Positions 11,990 through 21,982 of a DNA stretch of 64,000 bases are shown in pieces; position 1 is the first letter of the stretch; each line of letters opens with the position of its first letter. Under the pieces are notes generated by a model, which was not told where the DNA came from, made no database searches, and was given only the letters and a program-made list of their open reading frames with translations. This DNA comes from Achatina immaculata (Eukaryota; Mollusca; Gastropoda; Stylommatophora; Achatinidae): the NCBI GenBank assembly GCA_009760885.1, contig CM019696.1:41234267-41298266 (forward strand). The letters run 5' to 3'. The translations under genes were made by a program, and so were the position numbers.

Positions 11990-12640
11990 TTAATTATACA
12001 ACACTGTAAGTAATGAATCTCTGTTACGAACAATTCTGATTCATGTGATTACATCTTTCATTTATTCACAACTTGAAGTATCTGTAACTGTAATCGTAAT
12101 CAGAGACTGGCATCCCATATGTGCACCACCTTCCATTCCAACACCCACCGAAGAGTGCATATGATGATATCTAAAACTATAAGTCATAGATACCCGCATC
12201 TTTAATTCATGCAAACTATAACTTTGATCTCTTGTGTCTGTATATTTGATTTTAGCTTATCTATTCATGTATATACAACTTTTTTCTTGTTTTGCGTATC
12301 AACAATTCGAGATTCATAAACTACATCTTCGCTATCTACAGTTTTGATTAATGCCCTTTCTCATAGCCTGTGGTATACATCAATATATAAATATATCTAT
12401 CTATTTTTAGCCAGATCAATCGATTAAATAAATAAATCTTTCCCTGTTCTCTCTCATACACATACACACCAACATACTGACTAGCATTGTGACTGTTGGT
12501 TAACAAACATACACAGATTGGATCAAGACAATAACAATATAATCAAAAATTAATATCCCTCTGTAAGCTACAAATGCAAACCAGAAAAAAAAATTTTTCC
12601 CCTGAAAAAAAAAAAAAAAAAGAATGTATACCCGACAAAA
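11990..12640. other. No feature recognised
   Basis: AT-rich, ends in an A-run at 12585-12621. Confidence 0.5.
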
Positions 12641-12642
12641 TA

Positions 12643-13061
12643 CAGGTGATTTCATAATGATGAGACACATTTTAAATGCAGTTATCTAGTACTGGAACAA
12701 ACACATTTAATATAGAATGTGTGTAATACATACCCAAGATGCAAGAGTTCATAACAGTGTTCAAGGTCTCTCACATCCCTTAGATCTTCACCATCTTGAA
12801 GAGAACATCCTTTGGTGCCATTTATCGTCCCACTCACAGCGTGGTGCGGCACATCAGATGGAATGGCAGTTATCAGATGGAATGGCAGTTATCTCCCTCT
12901 GGATCTCTGTTAGTTCCAAATCATTATGAAACACCACTGAATGAACACTGTTATGAACTCCAGCATCTTGCTATGTATTACAAACATTCTATATTAAACG
13001 TGTTTGTTCCAGTTCTAGGTAACTGCATTTAAAATGTGTCCCATGATCATGAAACACCCTG
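12643..13061. mobile_element. Fold-back MITE with long inverted arms, TA flanks
   Basis: The first ~120 bases and the last ~120 bases are inverted copies (outer ends CAGGTGATTTCATAATGATG and, in reverse complement, CAGGGTGTTTCATGATCATG). TA dinucleotides flank both ends (12641-12642, 13062-13063), as in Tc1/mariner-type insertion. The centre holds a duplicated 19-base segment near 12857-12895. No coding capacity. Confidence 0.8.
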
Positions 13062-13339
13062 TATAATAAACTAATTGGTAAGATCAATAATACAGCTGAA
13101 AATATAAAAGTTACAAAGAACTAAAGAATAGAAGATCACAAAACTAGTAAATTTCTCATAGTGGTGTTCCCAGGACAATAACAGCCAAACAAAATCTAAC
13201 AAACTCATTAAAAACATTATGTTCTTGAGTCTCTCTCAGATATCTGTGTAATGTAGACCAGCTGTTTATATGGACATATTCACTTCTTTTAAAAAGATCT
13301 CTGTATCATTCGGGATTAAAAGCCTGGAAGCTCTTTCAA

Positions 13340-13680
13340 GTGTTATAAATTTATACTTCTCCACCGAACAGCCAGCTAATAAAGTTATACTTCTTTGCTG
13401 AATAACCAGGTAATGATCTTATACTTCTCTGATGAATAACCAGCTAATAAAATTATACATCTCTGATGCATAACCAACTAATAAAGTCATACTTTTCTGC
13501 TCAATAACAAGGTCATAAAGTTATATTTCTTTGATGAATAACCAGCTAATAAAGTTATACTTCTTTGATGAATAACCAGCTAATAAAGTTATATTTCTTT
13601 GATGAATAACCAGCTAATAAAGTTATACTTCTTTGATGAATAACCAACTAATAAAGTTATACTTCTTTCTTGAATAACTA
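13340..13680. repeat. 34-bp minisatellite, about 10 copies
   Basis: Degenerate outer units and near-identical inner units of CTTCTTTGATGAATAACC plus AGCTAATAAAGTTATA. Confidence 0.9.
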
Positions 13681-13735
13681 GAGTGAAGCAAACACTCAAA
13701 TGTTTCACTTTTTTGTCAGCAACGATCGCTAACAC

Positions 13736-14840
13736 CCAACTCACAACACTTTGCTAAAATACATTTTAATTCATTCTTTCATTAGCATGTTCCTTGCGGA
13801 ACTTTGCTTCCCTAACAGCTCTCTTGAAGTCCGCTCGATTGTAACCAAGATGCCCTGCTGGTGATGCATCCATTCATAAATCAACAATGTCTTCTTGCCA
13901 TCTCTGTCTTCTCCCTTTTTTTTTACCCATTATGTACCCTTTCAAGACTGTCTTCACTAAATCCTCATGATGTTTATATTTTCTCTGTTTAATTTTCTTT
14001 ACTGATCAACCTACTTCAATATTAAATTCTTGTGGTATAGATATATTTGTTCTTTCTTGTGTCCATGATATCTGCAGGACACTTCTATAGCATTTACATT
14101 CAAAGGCACTGATGTGTTTCTCAGCTGTTTTGTTAAGTGTACAGGCCTCACAGGCATATGTTACATATTAATTAAATATTTTAACTTTTCTTCTCCTGCA
14201 AGTAACCCTGATGATTAACAATGTGCTAAGCCCATTTTCCTCTTCAAACCTAGTACATATTCAACTGATAATCATAATCAGTTCATGTTTTTAAAAAAAA
14301 AATAATGACAGACAACAAACTCTGTACCATAGTCTATTCCAGGCAAGCATATGTACAAAAAATATACAGAAAGAACCATAAACACAAATGTACTCAATTA
14401 TAAATATACTGGCAATAACGCCAGCAAAATGCCAACTGTTATTTATGTGCCCCTTTCACAAATTCCCTGAAAATTCAAACACGTAACACATAGTGCAAGA
14501 TTTTTAAAAAGTGGAAATGGGCTCCAATGTTATTACTAGAGCCTTCGGTGTAAGCAACATTTATAACAACATCAAAGTATCAAGTTGCAAATTAAAAAAA
14601 AAATAATAATAATAATAAAATCCACAACTGATCCGGGATTTTGTGCATTAAAATGTGAATGTGTCTGACAAGGTAAATTATACACAGAGAATACACAGGT
14701 TGTACTAGTTGACTGTAAATAGAGAGATGCCCATTTCTTGACATCAGTTTCTAAATGTTACAATATATCTGTTTATCAGTAAAGTGACAAACAAGTGTTA
14801 TCCCATGCTGTTGAGTTAAAAGTAGTAAAATATATACATC
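13736..14840. repeat. 1.1-kb tandem duplication, copy 1
   Basis: Identical to 14841-15944 apart from one base in an A-run near 14291. Contains a LINE family A 3' fragment (about 13770-14180, minus strand). Confidence 0.97.
13770..14180 (-). mobile_element. LINE family A 3' fragment (first of two duplicated copies)
   Basis: Reverse complement contains the family A segments seen at 33515-34020 (ETHQCL-like, GYIMGKKK-like, the AGHLGYNRA-like end). The second copy is at 14875-15285. Confidence 0.75.
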
Positions 14841-15944
14841 CCAACTCACAACACTTTGCTAAAATACATTTTAATTCATTCTTTCATTAGCATGTTCCTT
14901 GCGGAACTTTGCTTCCCTAACAGCTCTCTTGAAGTCCGCTCGATTGTAACCAAGATGCCCTGCTGGTGATGCATCCATTCATAAATCAACAATGTCTTCT
15001 TGCCATCTCTGTCTTCTCCCTTTTTTTTTACCCATTATGTACCCTTTCAAGACTGTCTTCACTAAATCCTCATGATGTTTATATTTTCTCTGTTTAATTT
15101 TCTTTACTGATCAACCTACTTCAATATTAAATTCTTGTGGTATAGATATATTTGTTCTTTCTTGTGTCCATGATATCTGCAGGACACTTCTATAGCATTT
15201 ACATTCAAAGGCACTGATGTGTTTCTCAGCTGTTTTGTTAAGTGTACAGGCCTCACAGGCATATGTTACATATTAATTAAATATTTTAACTTTTCTTCTC
15301 CTGCAAGTAACCCTGATGATTAACAATGTGCTAAGCCCATTTTCCTCTTCAAACCTAGTACATATTCAACTGATAATCATAATCAGTTCATGTTTTAAAA
15401 AAAAAATAATGACAGACAACAAACTCTGTACCATAGTCTATTCCAGGCAAGCATATGTACAAAAAATATACAGAAAGAACCATAAACACAAATGTACTCA
15501 ATTATAAATATACTGGCAATAACGCCAGCAAAATGCCAACTGTTATTTATGTGCCCCTTTCACAAATTCCCTGAAAATTCAAACACGTAACACATAGTGC
15601 AAGATTTTTAAAAAGTGGAAATGGGCTCCAATGTTATTACTAGAGCCTTCGGTGTAAGCAACATTTATAACAACATCAAAGTATCAAGTTGCAAATTAAA
15701 AAAAAAATAATAATAATAATAAAATCCACAACTGATCCGGGATTTTGTGCATTAAAATGTGAATGTGTCTGACAAGGTAAATTATACACAGAGAATACAC
15801 AGGTTGTACTAGTTGACTGTAAATAGAGAGATGCCCATTTCTTGACATCAGTTTCTAAATGTTACAATATATCTGTTTATCAGTAAAGTGACAAACAAGT
15901 GTTATCCCATGCTGTTGAGTTAAAAGTAGTAAAATATATACATC
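14841..15944. repeat. 1.1-kb tandem duplication, copy 2
   Basis: Directly abuts copy 1 in the same orientation. Divergence is essentially nil, so the event is very recent or is an assembly artefact. Confidence 0.97.
14875..15285 (-). mobile_element. LINE family A 3' fragment (second duplicated copy)
   Basis: Same sequence as 13770-14180, copied with the 1.1-kb duplication. Confidence 0.75.
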
Positions 15945-16375
15945 CCTTCTCACTACTTACTAAAATATTTAACTTGGGACACATTTTAATATTTAAGTAT
16001 CAGATGATTTGAATCCTTCTACCTGGCATAGTTCAGTCAATCCAGCTGTAAATATGGGTACATGACACACCTGTGTTTAGGCAAACCAGTCTCTGAAAGT
16101 GAAAAATTTGTATCTGCAAGATGAGGCACATCACAGTGAAAAGTACATGGATCTGTCCCAAGTGGCAAACAGATGTTTCATGTGTCTTCAGGCTACACAT
16201 GGGACACTGCCAACTGTGAGCACATCTGTATCACTTTGACTTGCCACACACTCTCAAATGTCATCACCTGGATGTCAGAGGTGATTAACCAGGACAAAGA
16301 TCCACAAATAGGAGACTTATTTTCAAACACTGCCAGTACTTGCAGGTGACTAGGAGGAAAAAAAAAAAAAAAGTA
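15945..16375. other. No feature recognised
   Basis: Unique-looking sequence ending at an A-run (16352-16372) that may mark the edge of the mariner remnant. Confidence 0.4.
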
Positions 16376-16379
16376 AAGG

Positions 16380-17450
16380 CAATATAGCCACTGATATCAG
16401 TAAATGAATGTAACAGTTGTATCCCTTCTCCACATAGTCCTGCTGCAGGTCAATGCACTTCTTGCTCATTCCACTGGCTTCCTCATTCCTTGACAGAAGC
16501 TATTTCACAGCTGCTCCTTAACCCAGGTCCGCGACTGCTCCTTAACCCAGGTCTGTGACTGCTCCTTAACCCAGGTCTGTGACTGCTCCTTAACCCAGGT
16601 CTGTGACTGCTCCTTAACCCAGGTCCGTGACTGCTCCTTAACCCAGGTCTGTGACTGCTCCTTAACCCAGGTCTGTGACTGCTCCTTAACCCAGGTCTGT
16701 GACTGCTCCTTAACCCAGGTCGTGACTGCTCCTTAACCCAGGTCTGTGACTACTCCTTAACCCAGGTCTGTGACTACTCCTTAACCCAGGTCTGTGACTA
16801 CTCCTTAACCCAGGTCTGTGACTACTCCTTAACCCAGGTCTGTGACTGCTCCTTAACCCAGGTCTGTGACTGCTCCTTAACCCAGGTCTGTGACTGCTCC
16901 TTAACCCAGGTCTGTGACTGCTCCTTAACCCAGGTCTGTGACTGCTCCTTAACCCAGGTCTGTGACTGCTCCTTAACCCAGGTCTGTGACTACTCCTTAA
17001 CCCAGGTCTGTGACTACTCCTTAACCCAGGTCTGTGACTGCTCCTTAACCCAGGTCTGTGACTGCTCCTTAACCCAGGTCTGTGACTGCTCCTTAACCCA
17101 GGTCTGTGACTACTCCTTAACCCAGGTCTGTGACTACTCCTTAACCCAGGTCTGTGACTACTCCTTAACCCAGGTCTGTGACTACTCCTTAACCCAGGTC
17201 TGTGACTACTCCTTAACCCAGGTCTGTGACTGCTCCTTAACCCAGGTCTGCGACTGCTCCTTAACCCAGGTCCGCGACTGCTCCTTAACCTCATCATTAG
17301 AGGTGACCTGTGCCATTGCAGTCTCTTTAAATGGACCAAAGACATGATAGTTGCATAGCACCAGATCTGGGCTGTAAGGGGGATAATGAAAGACATTCAA
17401 ACTGCATCTGCTGCACTACTTTCACCACTGCGACCACTTGTGTGCACAAT
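16380..17450 (-). mobile_element. mariner transposase C-terminal remnant expanded by a minisatellite
   Basis: Minus strand reads FHYPPYSPDLVLCNYHVFG then PFKE and SNDEVKEQSRTW, the third catalytic block of mariner DDE/D transposases (usual form YSPDLAPSDYH). The other side of the array reads CIDLQQDYVEKGYNC, the usual mariner C-terminus. Between them the VKEQSQTW octet is repeated more than 30 times. The acidic residue after PDL is Asn here, and stops are present, so the copy is dead. Tc1/mariner elements move by cut-and-paste at TA sites. Confidence 0.8.
16511..17290. repeat. 24-bp minisatellite, about 32 copies, inside mariner
   Basis: Unit CTGCTCCTTAACCCAGGT plus CTGTGA. It is 8 codons long, so the minus strand reads repeating VKEQSQTW; units with CTACTCC introduce TAG. 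One unit near 16720 lacks a base. The array lies exactly at VKEQ of the transposase. Confidence 0.95.
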
Positions 17451-18650
17451 GCTGGCCAACCAAATCGAACTTCATCAATTACACTTGCTCTTCCTATTTA
17501 TAGACTTTTTGTTGAGTCATTCCATTTTTACTGTTTACCAGGTCAACATACTATAGTGATGTTCAACTATTTTCCCTCCCACTGCTCAAAGAAATACTTT
17601 GGTAAGTAGTTCAATAATGGTGCAGTCTCGCAGTGAAGCATCCATGTTTGTCTGATCTTGGCTTCATTTTGACTAAGGTCACAGTGCTGCGCTGTGTGTG
17701 TTCAAACTACCCATCAGCCATTGTGAATGTGTTGTACTGCATCAGTTTCTTGTGGTTATCAAGTAATTTATATACAGTTTTTAAAATTATACTATGGACT
17801 TGCAATTAACCTGAAAAAATAATTTTTCTTACATACTGTAAATGATGAAATTTGTTTCTCAACTAAACCACTTGTTCAATAAAATTCTGTCACAAGAAGA
17901 CCACAGATAATTTGCTCAGTGAGACTGACATAGGACACAAAAGGGACAGTGCGATGGATGTGCTGAGTTAGAGATTACAAGATAGATGAGTAGCACATGG
18001 AAAGGGAAGGATGAAAAGTCAAATGCAAAATATAAAACGAAAGAATTCAATGTGCAAGTCCATTAGCAGTCACCCTTTTCTTAAAACATTTAAGTTCAGA
18101 AGATTGTCTTATTAAAACTGGAATTATCTGGTTAAAAAATAAATTACTTTTTACAAGTAATCTGCATCATAAATATTACTTCTTTGAAGGAAAAAAAAAA
18201 AGCATAACAGTGAAGAGAAACTTTATAAATGTTGATTCCATATAAATGTGTGGAATGTACACAATGATTGGGCCACTGACAAATAAAATCATGAATGTAA
18301 AAAATATCTTATCATTTTCAGTTAAGAATAGTCAGCCCTCTTTCTGACCTAAGAATGTCTCATTTCATTGATACACAGGCCGCTTGAAGGAAGTCGAGGT
18401 GATACATGGGATAATTAAGAACAGAAAACAAGAAAGTGTCCTGAAGTGTCTTTCCCACATTTTTTCCAGCTGGTGGCACTGTAAAATGACTGGCTATCAT
18501 TAGAAGAAGTAAAAGTGCACTGTGTTCTATAGTAAAGTTGAGAGGGAGTGAAGACACTGCTCTCTGATGATCAGCAATCCATGGCTGACATCCTTGCATC
18601 ATGGAAGCAATGAAACTTTGTCCTGGTCCTCTGCTGGTACCCACCCCCGT
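17450..18650. other. No feature recognised
   Basis: AT-rich, A-runs at 18191-18201. No coding signal. Confidence 0.4.
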
Positions 18651-18654
18651 CCAG

Positions 18655-18850
18655 TAACAGGGCCAGCCTAGCTAATGGGGCAGGGATTGCTACAGTTTCC
18701 ACAAGGGGTGGAGTCTGCTAAAGAAGCACTGCACCCTGTCAGGTTTTTAGCTCTACTTAGGGATTGAAATAACAGACACTGTGACCTGCTGCCCATTCGA
18801 CACGATGCTGTGCTTCAATGGCCTCACTGCATAGAACATCTGCTCACTGT
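18655..18850 (+). repeat. Dispersed repeat R1, copy
   Basis: Matches 3875-4060 and 27350-27570 (GTGGAGTCTGCTAAAGAAGC, AGGTTTTTAGCTCTAC, GACACGATGCTGTGC). Confidence 0.7.
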
Positions 18851-19730
18851 TCCAAGGTGACAGACCAATAATAAGGCAGCAAAGTAGAGAGCGCCTGTAT
18901 CCAAGAAGAATACACACAATGGATTCTACCTGGAAATAAGAGATGTTTAACTGAAACTCTCACAGCTTCTATTCTACTTTTCCCATGCATCACAACTTGT
19001 TAAATATGGGCTGGATTAAAACAAATAATCTTCTGTCTAACTCACCCTGTACATGGGCCAACATAAGCTCTCAACACTACATATCAGCAACGACTAAGTA
19101 GCCAATTAATGTATACTATCTACAGACCCAGGGTCTCAAACAATACTTAGTCCCTGCTTCCAAGGTCAAAACAATGCATAAACAGTATTCCCCCCCCCCC
19201 CCATCCTCTGTTTCACCAGCCATAGTTTCAATCACCCGTGGCTTTAAAATTTTAAATAAAATAATATAGTCACATACATATTTTTATTTCAGTACAATAA
19301 TGTACCGTTGTGACTCTTCTATTTTATTGTTTATTATTGTTGATTTCTCAATGCATACAGTTTGTAAATGAAACCATATCATAGAAATGTGTGTATGCTG
19401 AAAAAAATGTATTATCATATTAGGTTTCAAACACTCTCAGTGACTGAGGCTTAGAACATATCCCCTGCAGATATGTGTGTATGTGTGTGTTGGGGGGGGG
19501 AGGAGGAGGAAGAGATATTGTACTCAAATTTAGAATCTTTATGGTTCTAAGGACTGCAAACGCGCCACAAACAGCCTCTGGCAGTCAAGTCCAGCTCCTG
19601 GCCTTCCCGTGGCAGAACTGTTTTAAACTGACAGGAGAAGGGGCGAGGGCGAATATCTGGCGCCTGAAAACCAGTTACTTAGGGTAGATGAGTGTCACGT
19701 TTGGTAGCTCATCTGCCGCTGTTGGCGAGA
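18850..19730. other. No gene; homopolymer and GT tracts
   Basis: C-run at 19191-19202, (GT)n and G-run at 19470-19499, otherwise unique. Base composition rises in GC after about 19560. Confidence 0.45.
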
Positions 19731-19734
19731 TCTT

Positions 19735-20820
19735 CAGCTGCCGTGCATGGAGCGGTGCTCTTCCCGGCCAATGAAGAAATTTGCAGATGAGGTTGCCGCG
19801 CAGCATCACTGCGGAAAAGGTGGTTGAAAGAATAAAGCGAAGCAAACAGTCAAATCACGGCACCTCTGGTCTGGAGGTCAGCCACGTCCTGAGTGCAGTC
19901 ATATCGGGTGAAATGCATGAACCAGCTTGTCCCAGAGGTTAAGTCACTGCTGGCTTAACTTTTCAAATGCCGCGCGTGGAGTGAAGCTCCTCCCGGTTAA
20001 GGAAGTAAATGCGGAAATAAAGGTTGCTGTGCGGCGCCGATGGGAAAAGGTGGTGGAAAGTGAAGTTTAACCTGGTATGTCCAGTAGTATCGCTACGAGA
20101 ACTATACCACGGCACCTCTGCTCTAGAGGCCGCCTACGTCCGAAATACACCTACACTGGTGAAATATGCCTAAACCGGCACACACCAGGGGTCGAACTCG
20201 ATGGCTAGACATGTCATGCCACCTCCGCTCTAGAGGTCGGTAACGCCTGATAACCACCCATACTGGTGGATTTTGCCTAAACCGGCTCATACCAGGGGTG
20301 AATCTTGAAGGCTATGAATGTCACAGTACCTCTGCCCTAGAGGTCCGTACCGTCCCAAACACGCCCATACTGGGATAATGCCTAAACCGGCTCAACCCAG
20401 GGGTAGAAGTCACTAGTGGCGAGGATTCATCCTCCTGGACAAAAGCTCCATCCTGGGCACAACTAGGAAGGGTAGCGGCCACGACTGCAAAATGCTGAAG
20501 TCGGAGACACTGGACCAGGGAAGTCTAGATAGGCAACCACCTCTCACCCGGCGGGGATGTCTGCGTATCCTAATCACGCTGAGGTTTTCCGGTGAGAAAG
20601 TCCAACCCTGGACTGGATGGGCGACCACCTCTCACCCGGCGGTGATACACGGGTATCTCAAAACACGTCGAGGTTTTCCGGTGAGAAAGTCCAACTCTGA
20701 CCTGGGTGGGCTAACGCCTCTCACTCAGCGGGGATGCACTGATATTCCAAACACGTCGAGGTCTTCCGGTGAGAAAGTCCAACCCTAGACCAAACTGGTG
20801 CAATGAAAACCACGGTGTCA
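19735..20820. repeat. GC-rich nested degenerate tandem repeats, class unknown
   Basis: Three repeat types follow one another. Type 0 (about 95 bases, GCCGCGCGTGGAG / AAAAGGTGGTGGAAAG) occurs at about 19735 and 19975. Type 1 (about 110 bases, CACCTCTGCTCTAGAGG ... GCCTAAACCGGC ... CCAGGGGT) starts near 19853, 20109, 20219 and 20325. Type 2 (about 90 bases, CACCTCTCACCCGGCGG ... TTTTCCGGTGAGAAAGTCCA) starts near 20538, 20627 and 20715. They share a CACCTCT core but otherwise differ. The block is much more GC-rich than its surroundings and has no long frame. A retrotransposon 5' region with promoter monomers or an unknown satellite are possible explanations. Confidence 0.8.
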
Positions 20821-20859
20821 CGCAATCCCGCTTCTGAGAATACAGGCTAAAGCACTGTG

Positions 20860-20960
20860 ATACTCTGAACCCCTTGTGGTCCTTTCGTGGAACTCGTGTG
20901 GTCTATTTTGGACCACACAAGGGACCACGGGACCTAACGAGGACCACATGCGTGAATTCA
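20860..20960. other. Hairpin cluster beside the GC-rich array
   Basis: GTGTGGTC and GACCACAC face each other across a short loop near 20895-20917, within larger CCCTTGTGG / CCACAAGGG-type repeats. Could form a cruciform or RNA hairpin. Confidence 0.5.
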
Positions 20961-21102
20961 GTAGGTTCACAGTGCGGTTTTTGGTGGTAGAAGTGAACGA
21001 AGAAGAAGAAGTAGAATCTTTATGCTCATATTCTGAACTGGGAATATCACTGCTCATCAACATTTAATATCCTGCATTAAGCCATGGTCTAGAATCTTGA
21101 AC

Positions 21103-21178
21103 ATTACATTTCAACAACATTTAAGAGCCATACAGTGCAATTACATTTCAACAACATTTAAGAGCCATACAGTGCAAT
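21103..21178. repeat. 38-bp direct duplication
   Basis: Two adjacent copies of an AATTACATTTCAACAACATT-type unit in the likely 3'UTR region of the minus-strand gene. Confidence 0.9.
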
Positions 21179-21440
21179 GTGTATGCCCTCAACCTGAACT
21201 GTTTAGTTAAGTATAGGATATTTTAGCTGTACTTGTAGACCAACAACAAACTGCTGAACTGCAATAAAAAATATTATATTTTAAAAATATGTAAACTCTA
21301 TATATTCTTCAATATGAATTGGAATTATTACATTTTTTAAATATTTAAAAGCTTTAACATGAATATACTTTCACTTTCAGTTATGAATATTTATATTTAC
21401 ACAAAGCAAATGTTACTGAGAAGCGAATTTTTGTATTACT

Positions 21441-21982
21441 TCACTCGTCTTCGTCTTTGTTGGTATAACTTGGCGAATGGACCATCCCTGGAGACTGGTT
21501 GTTAACCAATGGATGATTTACATGAGCTGATGTCATTGCTGGCGTAGTTGCCACCGTGTTTGGTAATGGTGCTGGAGTGTGTTCATTGACCAGAACGCTG
21601 GAATATGGAATTTGTGAGAAGTGAACAGCAGGTGACTGCCGTCCAGATAGGAACTGCTGCTGTATGTACTGATGATGCTGCTGCAGTGCTGACCCTGGCG
21701 GAACATGCTGCTGATGCTGAAACTGCAAGTGAGGATGGTGAATCTGCTGCTGCTGCTGCTGTTGTGACAGGGAGGCGGATGGGACGAGTGGGTCGGCAGT
21801 TGTCCGAGAGACAGAGGAGGATGTCTGGCTTGAGTGGGATGGTGAGTGAGAAAGATGAGGGGTGGAGTGTGGGGTATGGGTATGAGAGGGGATGTACTGA
21901 TTTGGAGGGTAAGTTGGGACACCTCCAAAATGTGGAGGCTGTTGGGGGTAATGACTATGGGCAGCACTGCCATAGCTCACAC
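21441..21982 (-). CDS. Membrane-protein gene last exon: Pro/His/Gln-rich tail
   Basis: Acceptor TTGTTGCAG|GT, in phase with the preceding exon (GVSYGS across the junction), open for 180 codons to a stop at 21441. Composition is Pro, His, Ser and Gln with a CAG-encoded Q7 run near 21741-21762 and HPH/QHQQH stretches; it ends NKDEDE. It looks like an unstructured cytoplasmic tail. A variant poly(A) signal (ATTAAA, minus strand) is at 21063-21068. Confidence 0.75.

Noticed and set aside
16511..17290. CRISPR-like array
   Set aside because: Units abut without spacers, and the context is eukaryotic; the same applies to the other arrays.
16710..17396. 228-codon frame of repeating LRSSHRPG
   Set aside because: Wrong frame of the 24-bp array; the flanking mariner homology is in the frame reading VKEQSQTW.
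20535..20800. Tandem hammerhead or HDV-like ribozymes
   Set aside because: I looked for CTGATGA with GAAA cores and for HDV-type core segments in each unit and found no consistent match.
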